From Archangium sp. (GTDB taxonomy: Bacteria > Myxococcota > Myxococcia > Myxococcales > Myxococcaceae): 12,911 nt of DNA. The notes under the pieces are model-generated. The model saw only the letters and a program-made list of their open reading frames with translations, ran no database searches and was not told the origin of the DNA. A program made the position numbers and the translations under genes. Shown here in pieces: positions 5,059-12,279 of the stretch. How positions within the stretch are numbered: position 1 is the stretch's first letter; each line of letters opens with the position of its first letter. The DNA is taken from positions 1 to 12,911 of the forward strand of contig JAEUJR010000486.1 of NCBI GenBank assembly GCA_016793585.1. Reading direction: 5' to 3'.

Positions 5059-6177
5059 ATGCAGATCGAAGTCATGGTTCACGAGCGCGCGTTCGTCGTC
5101 ATCGACGGCAAGCCGCAGCGCTTCCTGGGCCCGGGAGTTCACCGCGTCTACGGCTGGCTCAAGCCGGTTCGCATCGAGAAGTTCGCCGTCACGGGTTTGC
5201 TCGCCGAGCTCGATGAGCAGCGGCTGGCCCTCGTGCCCGCGTCGGACCTTCGGGTGATCTCGCTCGAGAAGCACGAGCGCGCCCTCGTCACCCGTCGTGG
5301 CAAGCCGGCCCTGTGGCTCGGCGCTGGCGTTCACCAGGTGTGGACGGTGGATCGCCTGGTCGATCGCAAGACCGGTGAGTCGAAGGAGCTGGTGCAGGTC
5401 GAGGTCTTCGACACCTCGGGCGTCGAGACGAAGGTGCTCCAGCCCGACGTGGCCGCTCTCGCGAAGGCGAAGGACTACGTCGAGATCGTCGCCCACGAAG
5501 GCTCGGTCGCGCTCCGATGGGTCGACGGTCAGCTCGACGCCGTGCTCCCGGCTGGCCGTTACGCAGCCTGGAACACCCAGCGCACCGTGCAGTTCACCGT
5601 CATCGACCTGAAGGAGCGTCAGCTGCACGTCACCGGCCAGGAGGTCATGACGAAGGACCGCGTCACGCTGCGGCTCAACGTCTCGGCCTCGTTCCGCGTG
5701 AAGGACCCGAAGCGCCTGGCCGTCGTCGCCCGCAACCCGGACGACGTCGTGTACCTGGCGATGCAGCTGGCTGCGCGCGACGCCATCACGCAGAAGACCC
5801 TCGACGAGCTGCTGTCGGCCCGTGAGGAGCTCTCGAAGCAGATGGCGCCGGCCGTCATCGCGCGCGCCGAGGCCGTCGGTCTCGAGCTGCTCGAGCTCGG
5901 CGTGAAGGACGTGGTGCTGCCGGGCGAGATGAAGGACCTGCTGAACAAGGTCATTCAGGCGCAGAAGCAGGCCGAGGCCAACGTCATCCTCCGTCGTGAG
6001 GAGACGCAGGCGACCCGCTCGCTCGCCCAGACGGCGAAGGTGCTGGCCGAGAACCCGCTGCTCATTCGCCTCAAGGAGCTCGAGGCGTACGGCGAGCTCG
6101 CCGGCAAGGTCGGTCAGCTGCACCTCGTGATGGGTGAGGGTGGCCTGCCGAACCTGCAGTTCAACACCAACAAGTGA
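5059..6177 (+). CDS. SPFH/Band-7 (slipin-type) protein, likely partner of the tRNA-like RNA
   Basis: A 372-residue SPFH/Band-7 protein of the slipin type, with a strong AAGGAGG ribosome binding site before ATG 5059. The N-terminal half holds three related units (about residues 5-33, 67-97 and 141-173), each reading roughly V-x-x-HE-x-A-x-V, a GKP or similar turn, then LGxGxH or LPAGRY and an aromatic residue. The SPFH core follows at about 173-300, including TVIDLKERQLHVTGQEVMTKDRVTLRLNVSASFRV and the DELLSAREELSKQM helix. The C-terminal coiled part (AQKQAEANVILRREETQATRSLAQTAKVLAENPLLIRLKELEAYGEL) is typical of slipins. There is no hydrophobic N-terminal helix, so it is probably a soluble, ring- or scaffold-forming protein rather than a membrane slipin. 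Proteins of this shape occur with RtcB RNA ligase in RNA-repair operons and with a tRNA-like RNA; here the tRNA-like sequences are 330 bp upstream. The molecular role is inferred, not shown. Confidence 0.88.
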   Translation: MQIEVMVHERAFVVIDGKPQRFLGPGVHRVYGWLKPVRIEKFAVTGLLAELDEQRLALVPASDLRVISLEKHERALVTRRGKPALWLGAGVHQVWTVDRLVDRKTGESKELVQVEVFDTSGVETKVLQPDVAALAKAKDYVEIVAHEGSVALRWVDGQLDAVLPAGRYAAWNTQRTVQFTVIDLKERQLHVTGQEVMTKDRVTLRLNVSASFRVKDPKRLAVVARNPDDVVYLAMQLAARDAITQKTLDELLSAREELSKQMAPAVIARAEAVGLELLELGVKDVVLPGEMKDLLNKVIQAQKQAEANVILRREETQATRSLAQTAKVLAENPLLIRLKELEAYGELAGKVGQLHLVMGEGGLPNLQFNTNK

Positions 6178-6180
6178 AGT

Positions 6181-6213
6181 GACGGGAGGCGTGCAGCATG
6201 GGCGCCTCCCGTC
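6181..6213. terminator. hairpin between convergent genes, probable terminator
   Basis: GACGGGAGGCG (6181-6191) and CGCCTCCCGTC (6203-6213) form an 11-bp perfect stem with an 11-base loop. The stem starts three bases after the stop of the SPFH gene and lies nine bases from the stop of the convergent lipoprotein gene. No U tract follows on either strand, so it is a strong, symmetric stem that may stop transcription or protect 3' ends from both sides. Confidence 0.65.
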
Positions 6214-6222
6214 GTCGTGTGG

Positions 6223-9200
6223 TCACTTCGTCACGTGGCGCCACGTGCCGCGATCGTTGAAGAGCATGTGGGGTGCGTTCGCGGTGTCGAAGGCCAGGCC
6301 GTACAGCGCGGTCGAGCCGTTGGTGATGGCTGGCGCGGTGGTGAGGGCCTGGCCGGGCAGCGTGTCGGTCGCCCAGGTCGCAGGGCCCGTGCGCCGCGCG
6401 AAGACGACGTTGCCCGAGGTGTTCAGGTACGTGGCGGCGGTCTGCCCGTTGCGGTCTCCGGTCACCGCCATCCACGTCATCTGCACGCCCGGCGGTGCAT
6501 TGTCGGTCTCGAGGGTGCTCGTCGAAGCGCGCCACACGTGGGTGCCGGTGGTGTTGATCATGTGCAGGTTGCCCTGCGCGTCCATGCCCATGCGGCCCGC
6601 GTTGGGCACCGTCTGCACCGTGAAGCCTGGCGTGTTCGAATAGAGCTTGCCCTCGTAGAGCACGAAGACCTTCCCGCTCGGAGACACCTCGAACTGGCAG
6701 CCCTGGTACGTGCCGCTGGAGCCGAAGGTGATGATCGAGGTCTCGGGAGTCCACGCGGTGCCGCCCGCGGGCAGCGTCGCCTGGTACACCTGGGAGGTGG
6801 TGCAGCGAACCATGTACGCGTTGCCCGCGGCGTCGAAGCGGTAGCCGCCGTAGTAGGTCTGCGCGATCGACGGGCCGCTCGACCAGGTTCCCGCCACGCT
6901 CTGCTGCAGGGGCACCACGTTGCTGATGCCGCTCGGGTGGTAGACGAAGGCCGCGGGCAGATCGTTGACGATGTCGAGGTGCCCGCCGACGACGCCGTAC
7001 GTCGAGACGGGAATGCGCGTGGCGGCCGTGAAGGAGCCGCTCGACAGGCTGCGGGCCCAGACCGAATACGACGAGGGCTCTTCGAGCACGTGCACCGAGG
7101 TGGTTCCCGAGGCGATCACCGCGCGCTGCGGCGCGGCGCCGCTGATGATCTTCGAGGTCAGCGTCGAGCAGGTGCCGTTGAAGGCGCAGGTGCCGGTCGC
7201 GCAGGTGCCGCACGAGCCGCCGCAGCCGTCGTCACCACAGGTGCGGCCCGAGCACTGCGGAGCGCAGACGTTCGGCGAGGTGAGCCGGCGGCCCGAGGCG
7301 TCCATCACGATGTGGCGGCCGTTGCTGCCCGTGTACGAGACGATGCGGAAGAGCTGGGTCGCGTACGGAACCGTCGAGAGCGTGTCGGGCCAGGCGTCGT
7401 TCTGGCGGACGCGGATCATCGGCGTCGAGCTGCTCGACGAGGCGGCGCGGCTGACCCACACCGCAGGCAGGGCGCCGGTTCTGGTGGCGACAGGCTCGTC
7501 TCCGATGGGCTCGTTGAAGAGCAGACCGTTCTGCGCCGTGCGCCAGACCCAGCCGTTGCCGTCCGACACCATCAGGCGTGGCACGTTGCCCTGCACCATG
7601 AAGGAGTCGGCCTTGATGGTGCCCGAGGTCGTCGACAGCGCCGTCGTCGTCCATGCTCCGGCGGTCTTCCGCGCGACGGTGATGGGGTTGATGTTGGCGA
7701 GCAGCCAGGGCTCGCCAGCGACGAGGCGCAGCGCGGTGGTCTGGGCGTTCGAGGTGAAGACGGTCTCGGTCGACCAGGTGCCGTCGGCGGCGCGGGTCGC
7801 GAGCTCGACGGTGGTGGGGGTCGAGTGGCTCACCCAGGGCTGACCCGAAGGCCCGAGCACCATCGACATGCCGCCGCCGCCGTTGGTCGAGATGAGCTCC
7901 TTCGGGGCCCACGTGCCGCCGTTGCGACGGGCGAAGCGCAGATCGGCGTTCGCCGTGTCGTACCAGATCGCCATGGGCTCGCCCGACGTGTCGAGCACGA
8001 CGCGCGCGTTGCAGTAGACGCCCATGCCGACGTCGATCGTCTCTTCGAGCCAGCCCGACGACGTGCGGCGGCGGTAGCGAACGGTGCCGTTGCTGTAGCT
8101 CGAGTACGAGGTCTCCTGCTCGCAGCCGACCTGAATCGGTTCACCCGCGGCGTCGAAGATCGTGTCGGTCTGGATGAAGACGGGCGGGCTGGCCTGCGGC
8201 ATGAACTCCACCGTCCACGAGCCGGCGATGCAGGCGCCGTTGATGCACCCCTGGCTGCAGAGCACCTCGTACTGCGTGTAGCTGCAGGTGTTGTTGGTGC
8301 ACGTCCCCGCGGGGAACGCGGTGCGCAGGCGGTTGGCGTTGAGGCACGTCGGCGCGGGAGGCGAGTTGCAGGTCGTGCCGCCGCACGTCGGTGCGACGCA
8401 GGCGCCGTTGGAGCAACTGCCCGCGCACGCGGTGTCGGTGAACGTGTAGCCGCAGGTGCCGCTCGTGCAGGTGCCAGTCGCCGCGTACGAGCGCACCGAG
8501 TTGCCGACGCAGGTGGTGGCGGGCGGCGTCGTGCAGGTGACTCCGGCGCAGGGGTCGTTCTGGCAGGCGCCGCTCGCGCAGCCGAACGCGCACATCATGT
8601 CAGAGGGGGCATAGCTGCAGCCGCCACCCGAGCAGCTGCCCGACGGCGAGAAGCTGCGCAGCGTCGTGGGGTTCAGGCACGTGCGCGCGGGAGGCATGTT
8701 GCAGGTGACGCCCGTGCACGGGTCGTTCACGCAGGCGCCGCTCGCGCAGCCGAAGGGGCAGGTGGTGTCGGTGGGCGTGTAGCTGCACGCGCCGCCAGCG
8801 CAGGTGCCGCTCGACGAGAAGCTGCGCAGCGTGGTCGGGTTGAGGCACGTCGAGGCGGGCGGGGTGTTGCAGGTGACGCCCTGGCAGGGGTTGCCGGTGC
8901 AGGCGCCAGCGACGCAGCCGAAGGGACAGGTCGACTCCGCGGCGGTGTAGCTGCACGAGCCGCCCGAGCAGGTGCCCGAGGGCGAGAAGCTGCGCAGCGT
9001 CGTCGGGTTCACGCAGGTGGAAGCGGGCGGCGTGTTGCAGGTGACGCCGGTGCAGGGGTTGCCCGTGCACGCTCCGCCCGCGCAGCCGAAGGGGCAGGTC
9101 GCGTCCTGCGACGTGTAGCTGCAGGCGCCGCCGGAGCAGACGCCCGAGGCGTTGAAGGTGCGCAGCGTCGTGGCGTTGAGGCAGGCGTTCGCCGGCGGCA

Positions 9201-11097
9201 TGTTGCAGGTGACGCCGGTGCAGGGGTTGCCCGTGCATGCGCCGCCCGTGCAGCCGAACGGGCACGTGGTGTCGGCCGACGAGTAGCTGCAGGCGCCGCC
9301 CGAGCAGGTGCCGCTGCTGTTGAAGGTGCGCAGCGTCGTGGCGTTGAGGCAGGTGTTCGCCGGGGGCATGTTGCAGGTGACGCCGGTGCAGGGGTTGCCC
9401 GTGCACGCGCCGCCAGCGCAGCCGAACGGGCACGTGGTGTCGGCCGACGAGTAGCTGCAGGCGCCGCCCGAGCAGGTGCCGCGGCTGTTGAAGGTGCGCA
9501 GCGTCGTGGCGTTGAGGCAGGTGTTCGCCGGCGGTGTGCTGCAGGTGACGCCCTGGCACGGGTTGCCGGTGCACGCGCCGTTCGCGCAGCCGAACGCGCA
9601 GGTGGTGTCTTGAGCCGTATAGCTGCACGCGCCGTTGGCGCAGGTGCCTGCGGTCGAGAACGTGCGCAGCGTCGTCGGGTTCACGCACGTCGCAGCAGGC
9701 GGCGTGTTGCACGAGACGCCCTGACACGGGTTGCCCACGCAGGCGCCGCTCATGCAGCCGAACGCGCACGCGGTGTCAGACGAGGCGTAGCTGCACGCGC
9801 CGTTCGAACAGGTGCCGCTCGTCGAGAACGTGCGCAGGGTGTTGGCGCCGACGCAGGTCGAGGCCGGCGCCATGTTGCAGGTGACGCCCTGGCAGGGGTT
9901 GCCCACGCACGCGCCGTTGGTGCAGCCGAACTGGCAGACGGTGTCGGTCGACGCGTAGCTGCAGGCGCCTCCAGAGCAGGTGCCGCTCGTCGAGAACGTG
10001 CGTCGCGTGGTGGCGTTCACGCAGGTCGAGGCCGGCGGCGTGCTGCAGGTGACGCCCTGGCACGGGTTGCCGACGCAGGCACCCTGCGCGCAGCCGAACT
10101 GACACGTCGAGTCGACAGGGCTGTAGAGACAGCTGCCGCCCGAACAGACGCCTGCGGCGGTGAACGCGCGCAAGGTGGTGGCGTTGAGGCACGCGCTCGC
10201 GGGCGGCTGGTTGCAGGTGACGCCCTGGCAGGGATCGTTCGTGCAGCGCCCGTTGAGGCACCCAAAGCGGCAGGTGGTGTCGCTCGGCGTGTAGAGGCAG
10301 CTGCCCGAAGCGCAGACGCCCTGGGTCGAGAACGTGCGCAGCGTCGTCGCGTTGGAGCAGAAGGGCGCGGGCGGCTGCGCGCACGAGACGCCGGCGCAGG
10401 GGTCGTTCGTGCAGCGGCCGTTGGCGCAACCGAACTGGCAGGTGGTGAGGGTCTCGGCGTAGCGGCAACCGCCGTTGTTGCAGGTGCCGTTGGGCGCGTA
10501 CGACTTGAGCGTCGAGGCGTCGGTGCAGACGGCGACGGGCGGCGTGCTGCAGGTGACGCCCTGACAGGGGTTGTTCTGGCAGGCGCCGTTCGCGCAGCCG
10601 GCGGTGCAGACCTCTTCGCGCGAGCCGTAGAGACACTGGCCCGATGCGCACACGCCGCGTGCGTCGAAGATGCGCAGCCTCGTCGCGTCGAGGCACACGC
10701 TCGCCGGGGGCGCCGCGCAGGTGACGTTCATGCACGCGTTGACGCCGCCGTCGTCGGTCGAGCTGCCAGCGTCTGTCGTGACGCCTGCGTCGAACGTGGT
10801 GCCCGCGTCGTCGAACGAGCCGGCGTCTTCGGTCGCTCCAGCGTCCATCGGGGTGAGGTTCTCGACGCAGCGGCCCTGATCACACCCGCCAGCACACGGC
10901 CGATCGAGCGGCACGAAGGTACACGTCTCGGAGCAGTCTCCGAGGCCGAGCGCAAAATCGCGCGCCGTGTTCGCGTCGACACAGATGGAGGGTGGCAGCG
11001 CGACCGACGCGCACTTCGTCGCGCAGTCGGGAGGCGTGGTGGTGGTCGGGCAGGCCGACAGGGCGACGGCGGAGAGCAGAAAAAGTCGAGCCTTCAT
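6223..11097 (-). CDS. giant repeat-rich surface lipoprotein
   Basis: A 1624-residue predicted lipoprotein. ATG 11097 is chosen because it gives MKARLFLLSAVALSAC, a classic lipoprotein signal with lipobox LSAC (C16), preceded by AGGA; the frame runs 14 codons further upstream but would bury the signal. No aspartate follows the cysteine, which suggests the outer membrane. After a divergent cysteine-rich unit (about 25-80) comes a low-complexity DAG-rich linker (84-118), then fifteen tandem 56-residue units (120-959) of pattern PC-x4-C, PPA-x2-C, TLRTF, GTC, C-x-Y, C-x2-GC, AC, with eight cysteines each. The C-terminal half (960-1624) consists of short repeats of the type DAxGxP-x-V-x-Y-x2-G and W-x2-E-x-I, suggesting a beta-propeller split by a cysteine cluster with CGDDGCGGSCGTC (about 1278-1310). 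I recognise no enzyme motif. The architecture suggests a surface adhesin, receptor or stalked structural protein. It converges on the SPFH gene. Confidence 0.85.
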   Translation of the reverse strand: MKARLFLLSAVALSACPTTTTPPDCATKCASVALPPSICVDANTARDFALGLGDCSETCTFVPLDRPCAGGCDQGRCVENLTPMDAGATEDAGSFDDAGTTFDAGVTTDAGSSTDDGGVNACMNVTCAAPPASVCLDATRLRIFDARGVCASGQCLYGSREEVCTAGCANGACQNNPCQGVTCSTPPVAVCTDASTLKSYAPNGTCNNGGCRYAETLTTCQFGCANGRCTNDPCAGVSCAQPPAPFCSNATTLRTFSTQGVCASGSCLYTPSDTTCRFGCLNGRCTNDPCQGVTCNQPPASACLNATTLRAFTAAGVCSGGSCLYSPVDSTCQFGCAQGACVGNPCQGVTCSTPPASTCVNATTRRTFSTSGTCSGGACSYASTDTVCQFGCTNGACVGNPCQGVTCNMAPASTCVGANTLRTFSTSGTCSNGACSYASSDTACAFGCMSGACVGNPCQGVSCNTPPAATCVNPTTLRTFSTAGTCANGACSYTAQDTTCAFGCANGACTGNPCQGVTCSTPPANTCLNATTLRTFNSRGTCSGGACSYSSADTTCPFGCAGGACTGNPCTGVTCNMPPANTCLNATTLRTFNSSGTCSGGACSYSSADTTCPFGCTGGACTGNPCTGVTCNMPPANACLNATTLRTFNASGVCSGGACSYTSQDATCPFGCAGGACTGNPCTGVTCNTPPASTCVNPTTLRSFSPSGTCSGGSCSYTAAESTCPFGCVAGACTGNPCQGVTCNTPPASTCLNPTTLRSFSSSGTCAGGACSYTPTDTTCPFGCASGACVNDPCTGVTCNMPPARTCLNPTTLRSFSPSGSCSGGGCSYAPSDMMCAFGCASGACQNDPCAGVTCTTPPATTCVGNSVRSYAATGTCTSGTCGYTFTDTACAGSCSNGACVAPTCGGTTCNSPPAPTCLNANRLRTAFPAGTCTNNTCSYTQYEVLCSQGCINGACIAGSWTVEFMPQASPPVFIQTDTIFDAAGEPIQVGCEQETSYSSYSNGTVRYRRRTSSGWLEETIDVGMGVYCNARVVLDTSGEPMAIWYDTANADLRFARRNGGTWAPKELISTNGGGGMSMVLGPSGQPWVSHSTPTTVELATRAADGTWSTETVFTSNAQTTALRLVAGEPWLLANINPITVARKTAGAWTTTALSTTSGTIKADSFMVQGNVPRLMVSDGNGWVWRTAQNGLLFNEPIGDEPVATRTGALPAVWVSRAASSSSSTPMIRVRQNDAWPDTLSTVPYATQLFRIVSYTGSNGRHIVMDASGRRLTSPNVCAPQCSGRTCGDDGCGGSCGTCATGTCAFNGTCSTLTSKIISGAAPQRAVIASGTTSVHVLEEPSSYSVWARSLSSGSFTAATRIPVSTYGVVGGHLDIVNDLPAAFVYHPSGISNVVPLQQSVAGTWSSGPSIAQTYYGGYRFDAAGNAYMVRCTTSQVYQATLPAGGTAWTPETSIITFGSSGTYQGCQFEVSPSGKVFVLYEGKLYSNTPGFTVQTVPNAGRMGMDAQGNLHMINTTGTHVWRASTSTLETDNAPPGVQMTWMAVTGDRNGQTAATYLNTSGNVVFARRTGPATWATDTLPGQALTTAPAITNGSTALYGLAFDTANAPHMLFNDRGTWRHVTK
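8221..10740 (-). repeat. 15-copy 168-bp tandem repeat encoding 8-Cys units
   Basis: Fifteen in-frame copies, thirteen of exactly 56 codons and the last two one residue off. Each codes for a disulfide-rich unit of the type NPCTGVTCNMPPANTC. On the + strand the recurring words are GTTGCAGGTGACGCC, GGGGTTGCC and GCGCAGCGTCGTGG. Copies at the two ends are the most divergent and those at 9061-9564 are almost identical, the pattern expected when unequal exchange homogenises the middle of an array. Confidence 0.9.
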
Positions 11098-11314
11098 GGT
11101 TCCTGCCCAACCCCGACCCGCGCCGAAACGTGCAGTCAAAGCGGGCGATTGCCAATTTCGGTGGCATTTCTGGTCGGGTGGTCGCGCGCTCTAAGTGTTC
11201 TGATTGCTTTATGTTTTTGTCTGGCGTCAGACAAAATGCGACATGCGGAAACCGTGTAGGTCTGTTTGCGACAATTCAGCATCTCGCCGCACTGACCTTG
11301 AAGGAACCCGCACC
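11098..11314. promoter_or_regulatory. divergent promoter region with inverted repeat 11215-11236
   Basis: A 217-bp intergenic region between the divergent lipoprotein gene and the gene at 11315. It contains the most AT-rich stretch of the window (about 11195-11280), where promoters for both directions are expected; no single -35/-10 pair is convincing. TTTTGTCTG (11215-11223) and CAGACAAAA (11228-11236) form a perfect 9-bp inverted repeat around GCGT. It could be an operator for a dimeric regulator, or a weak hairpin with A/T flanks. Confidence 0.55.
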
Positions 11315-12118
11315 ATGCCCGCGATTACGACCTCGACCGTTCGTCCCGTTGCTACCGCCGCTGTCTCTTCGAAGGCGACGCCGTTCGCCGCGTTCCTGCC
11401 GATGAAGCTCTCGAAGCTGCGCGATGGCGGGTCGATCATCGTCGATGGCCAGCTGAACAAGTCGGTGAGCGCGAAGATCCGCATGGACGGCGGCATCAAC
11501 TCGCCCACGCGCGGCCAGTTCTTCGCGTCGACGAAGCACTTCCTGAAGGGCGGCACGGCTGAGCGCGCGATGACGAAGGCCGAGCTCGAGGACTTGAGCC
11601 AGGCCATCACGAAGCACATGGCGAACACGCCGGGCCGTCAGCCTGAGTACGTCGAGCTCAACAAGCGCATCAAGGAGGCCCTCGCGAAGTTCGGCCCCGC
11701 GAAGGTGAACGTCGCCAAGATTCCCACCAGCGTCGTCGGCCCGAACGCGAACGCGAGCGTCGAAGGTTCGATGTGGGTCAACCGCATGCCGGGGCCTGGC
11801 CCGAAGAGCAACACGGTGCACGTCTCGGCCAAGCTGCAGGGCAACGGCTTCGACGACAGCGCGCCGAACTACGGCGTGAAGAAGATCGAGGTCTACGAGA
11901 AGGGCACGAACAAGCTCGTCGCGACCATCAACAACCCGAAAGAGACCGACGCCGGCCGCATCGGCCGCGGCACGCACTACCACGAGTTCGCGCTCTCGAT
12001 TCCCGGCTCGAAGGTCGACCTGACCAAGCAGTACTCGGTCGTCTTCACCACGACGATCAACGGCTCGGCGCCCAAGCAGGTGCGCAGCGAGTTCATGAAC
12101 GTCGGCCAGGTGTTCTGA
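11315..12118 (+). CDS. 267-residue protein of unknown function
   Basis: I do not recognise this protein. ATG 11315 is preferred, with AAGGAA about nine bases upstream; the frame is open to 11204, but that part covers the AT-rich promoter region. There is no signal peptide: the N-terminus is a threonine-, alanine- and valine-rich segment (PAITTSTVRPVATAAVSSK). A middle part, about residues 80-128, is helical (AMTKAELEDLSQAITKHMA, YVELNKRIKEALAKFG). The C-terminal part (about 143-267) is strand-rich, with HVSAKLQGNGFDDSAPNYGVKKIEVYEKGTNKLVATI, HYHEFALSIP and YSVVFTTTINGSAPKQVRSEF, and reads like an immunoglobulin-like beta sandwich. There are no cysteines. Codon use matches its neighbours. It is divergent from the giant lipoprotein and may share its control region. 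A secreted or structural role is possible but unsupported. Confidence 0.75.
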   Translation: MPAITTSTVRPVATAAVSSKATPFAAFLPMKLSKLRDGGSIIVDGQLNKSVSAKIRMDGGINSPTRGQFFASTKHFLKGGTAERAMTKAELEDLSQAITKHMANTPGRQPEYVELNKRIKEALAKFGPAKVNVAKIPTSVVGPNANASVEGSMWVNRMPGPGPKSNTVHVSAKLQGNGFDDSAPNYGVKKIEVYEKGTNKLVATINNPKETDAGRIGRGTHYHEFALSIPGSKVDLTKQYSVVFTTTINGSAPKQVRSEFMNVGQVF

Positions 12119-12143
12119 GCCTCAACATCTCCTGAGTGAACTG

Positions 12144-12184
12144 CGCCTCGTTCGACAGACTGTCGGGCGGGGCCGGTTCTTTTT
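12144..12184 (+). terminator. possible terminator after the 11315 gene
   Basis: CGACA 12153-12157 and TGTCG 12161-12165 form a short stem with a GAC loop. It can be extended by CGCC 12144-12147 and GGCG 12166-12169 across a five-base bulge. A T run at 12180-12184 lies ten bases further on, which is farther than ideal for an intrinsic terminator. Confidence 0.35.
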
Positions 12185-12279
12185 GGGGTCGAATCGCCAG
12201 CACCACGCGGACCGTCACGCTCAGGTGATTCGAGAGGCGTGATAGCCGAGGCGTACGGCTCTGAAGTAGAGCGCGCCTC

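Noticed and set aside
8221..10740. CRISPR array or satellite DNA
   Set aside because: The 168-bp periodicity is in frame and codes for a protein repeat; there are no short repeats separated by unique spacers.
6217..11259. A + strand open frame of about 1680 codons antisense to the lipoprotein
   Set aside because: It is arginine-, alanine- and glycine-rich noise caused by GC-rich repeats on the other strand. The - strand frame has a lipoprotein signal, conserved cysteines and sensible codon use.
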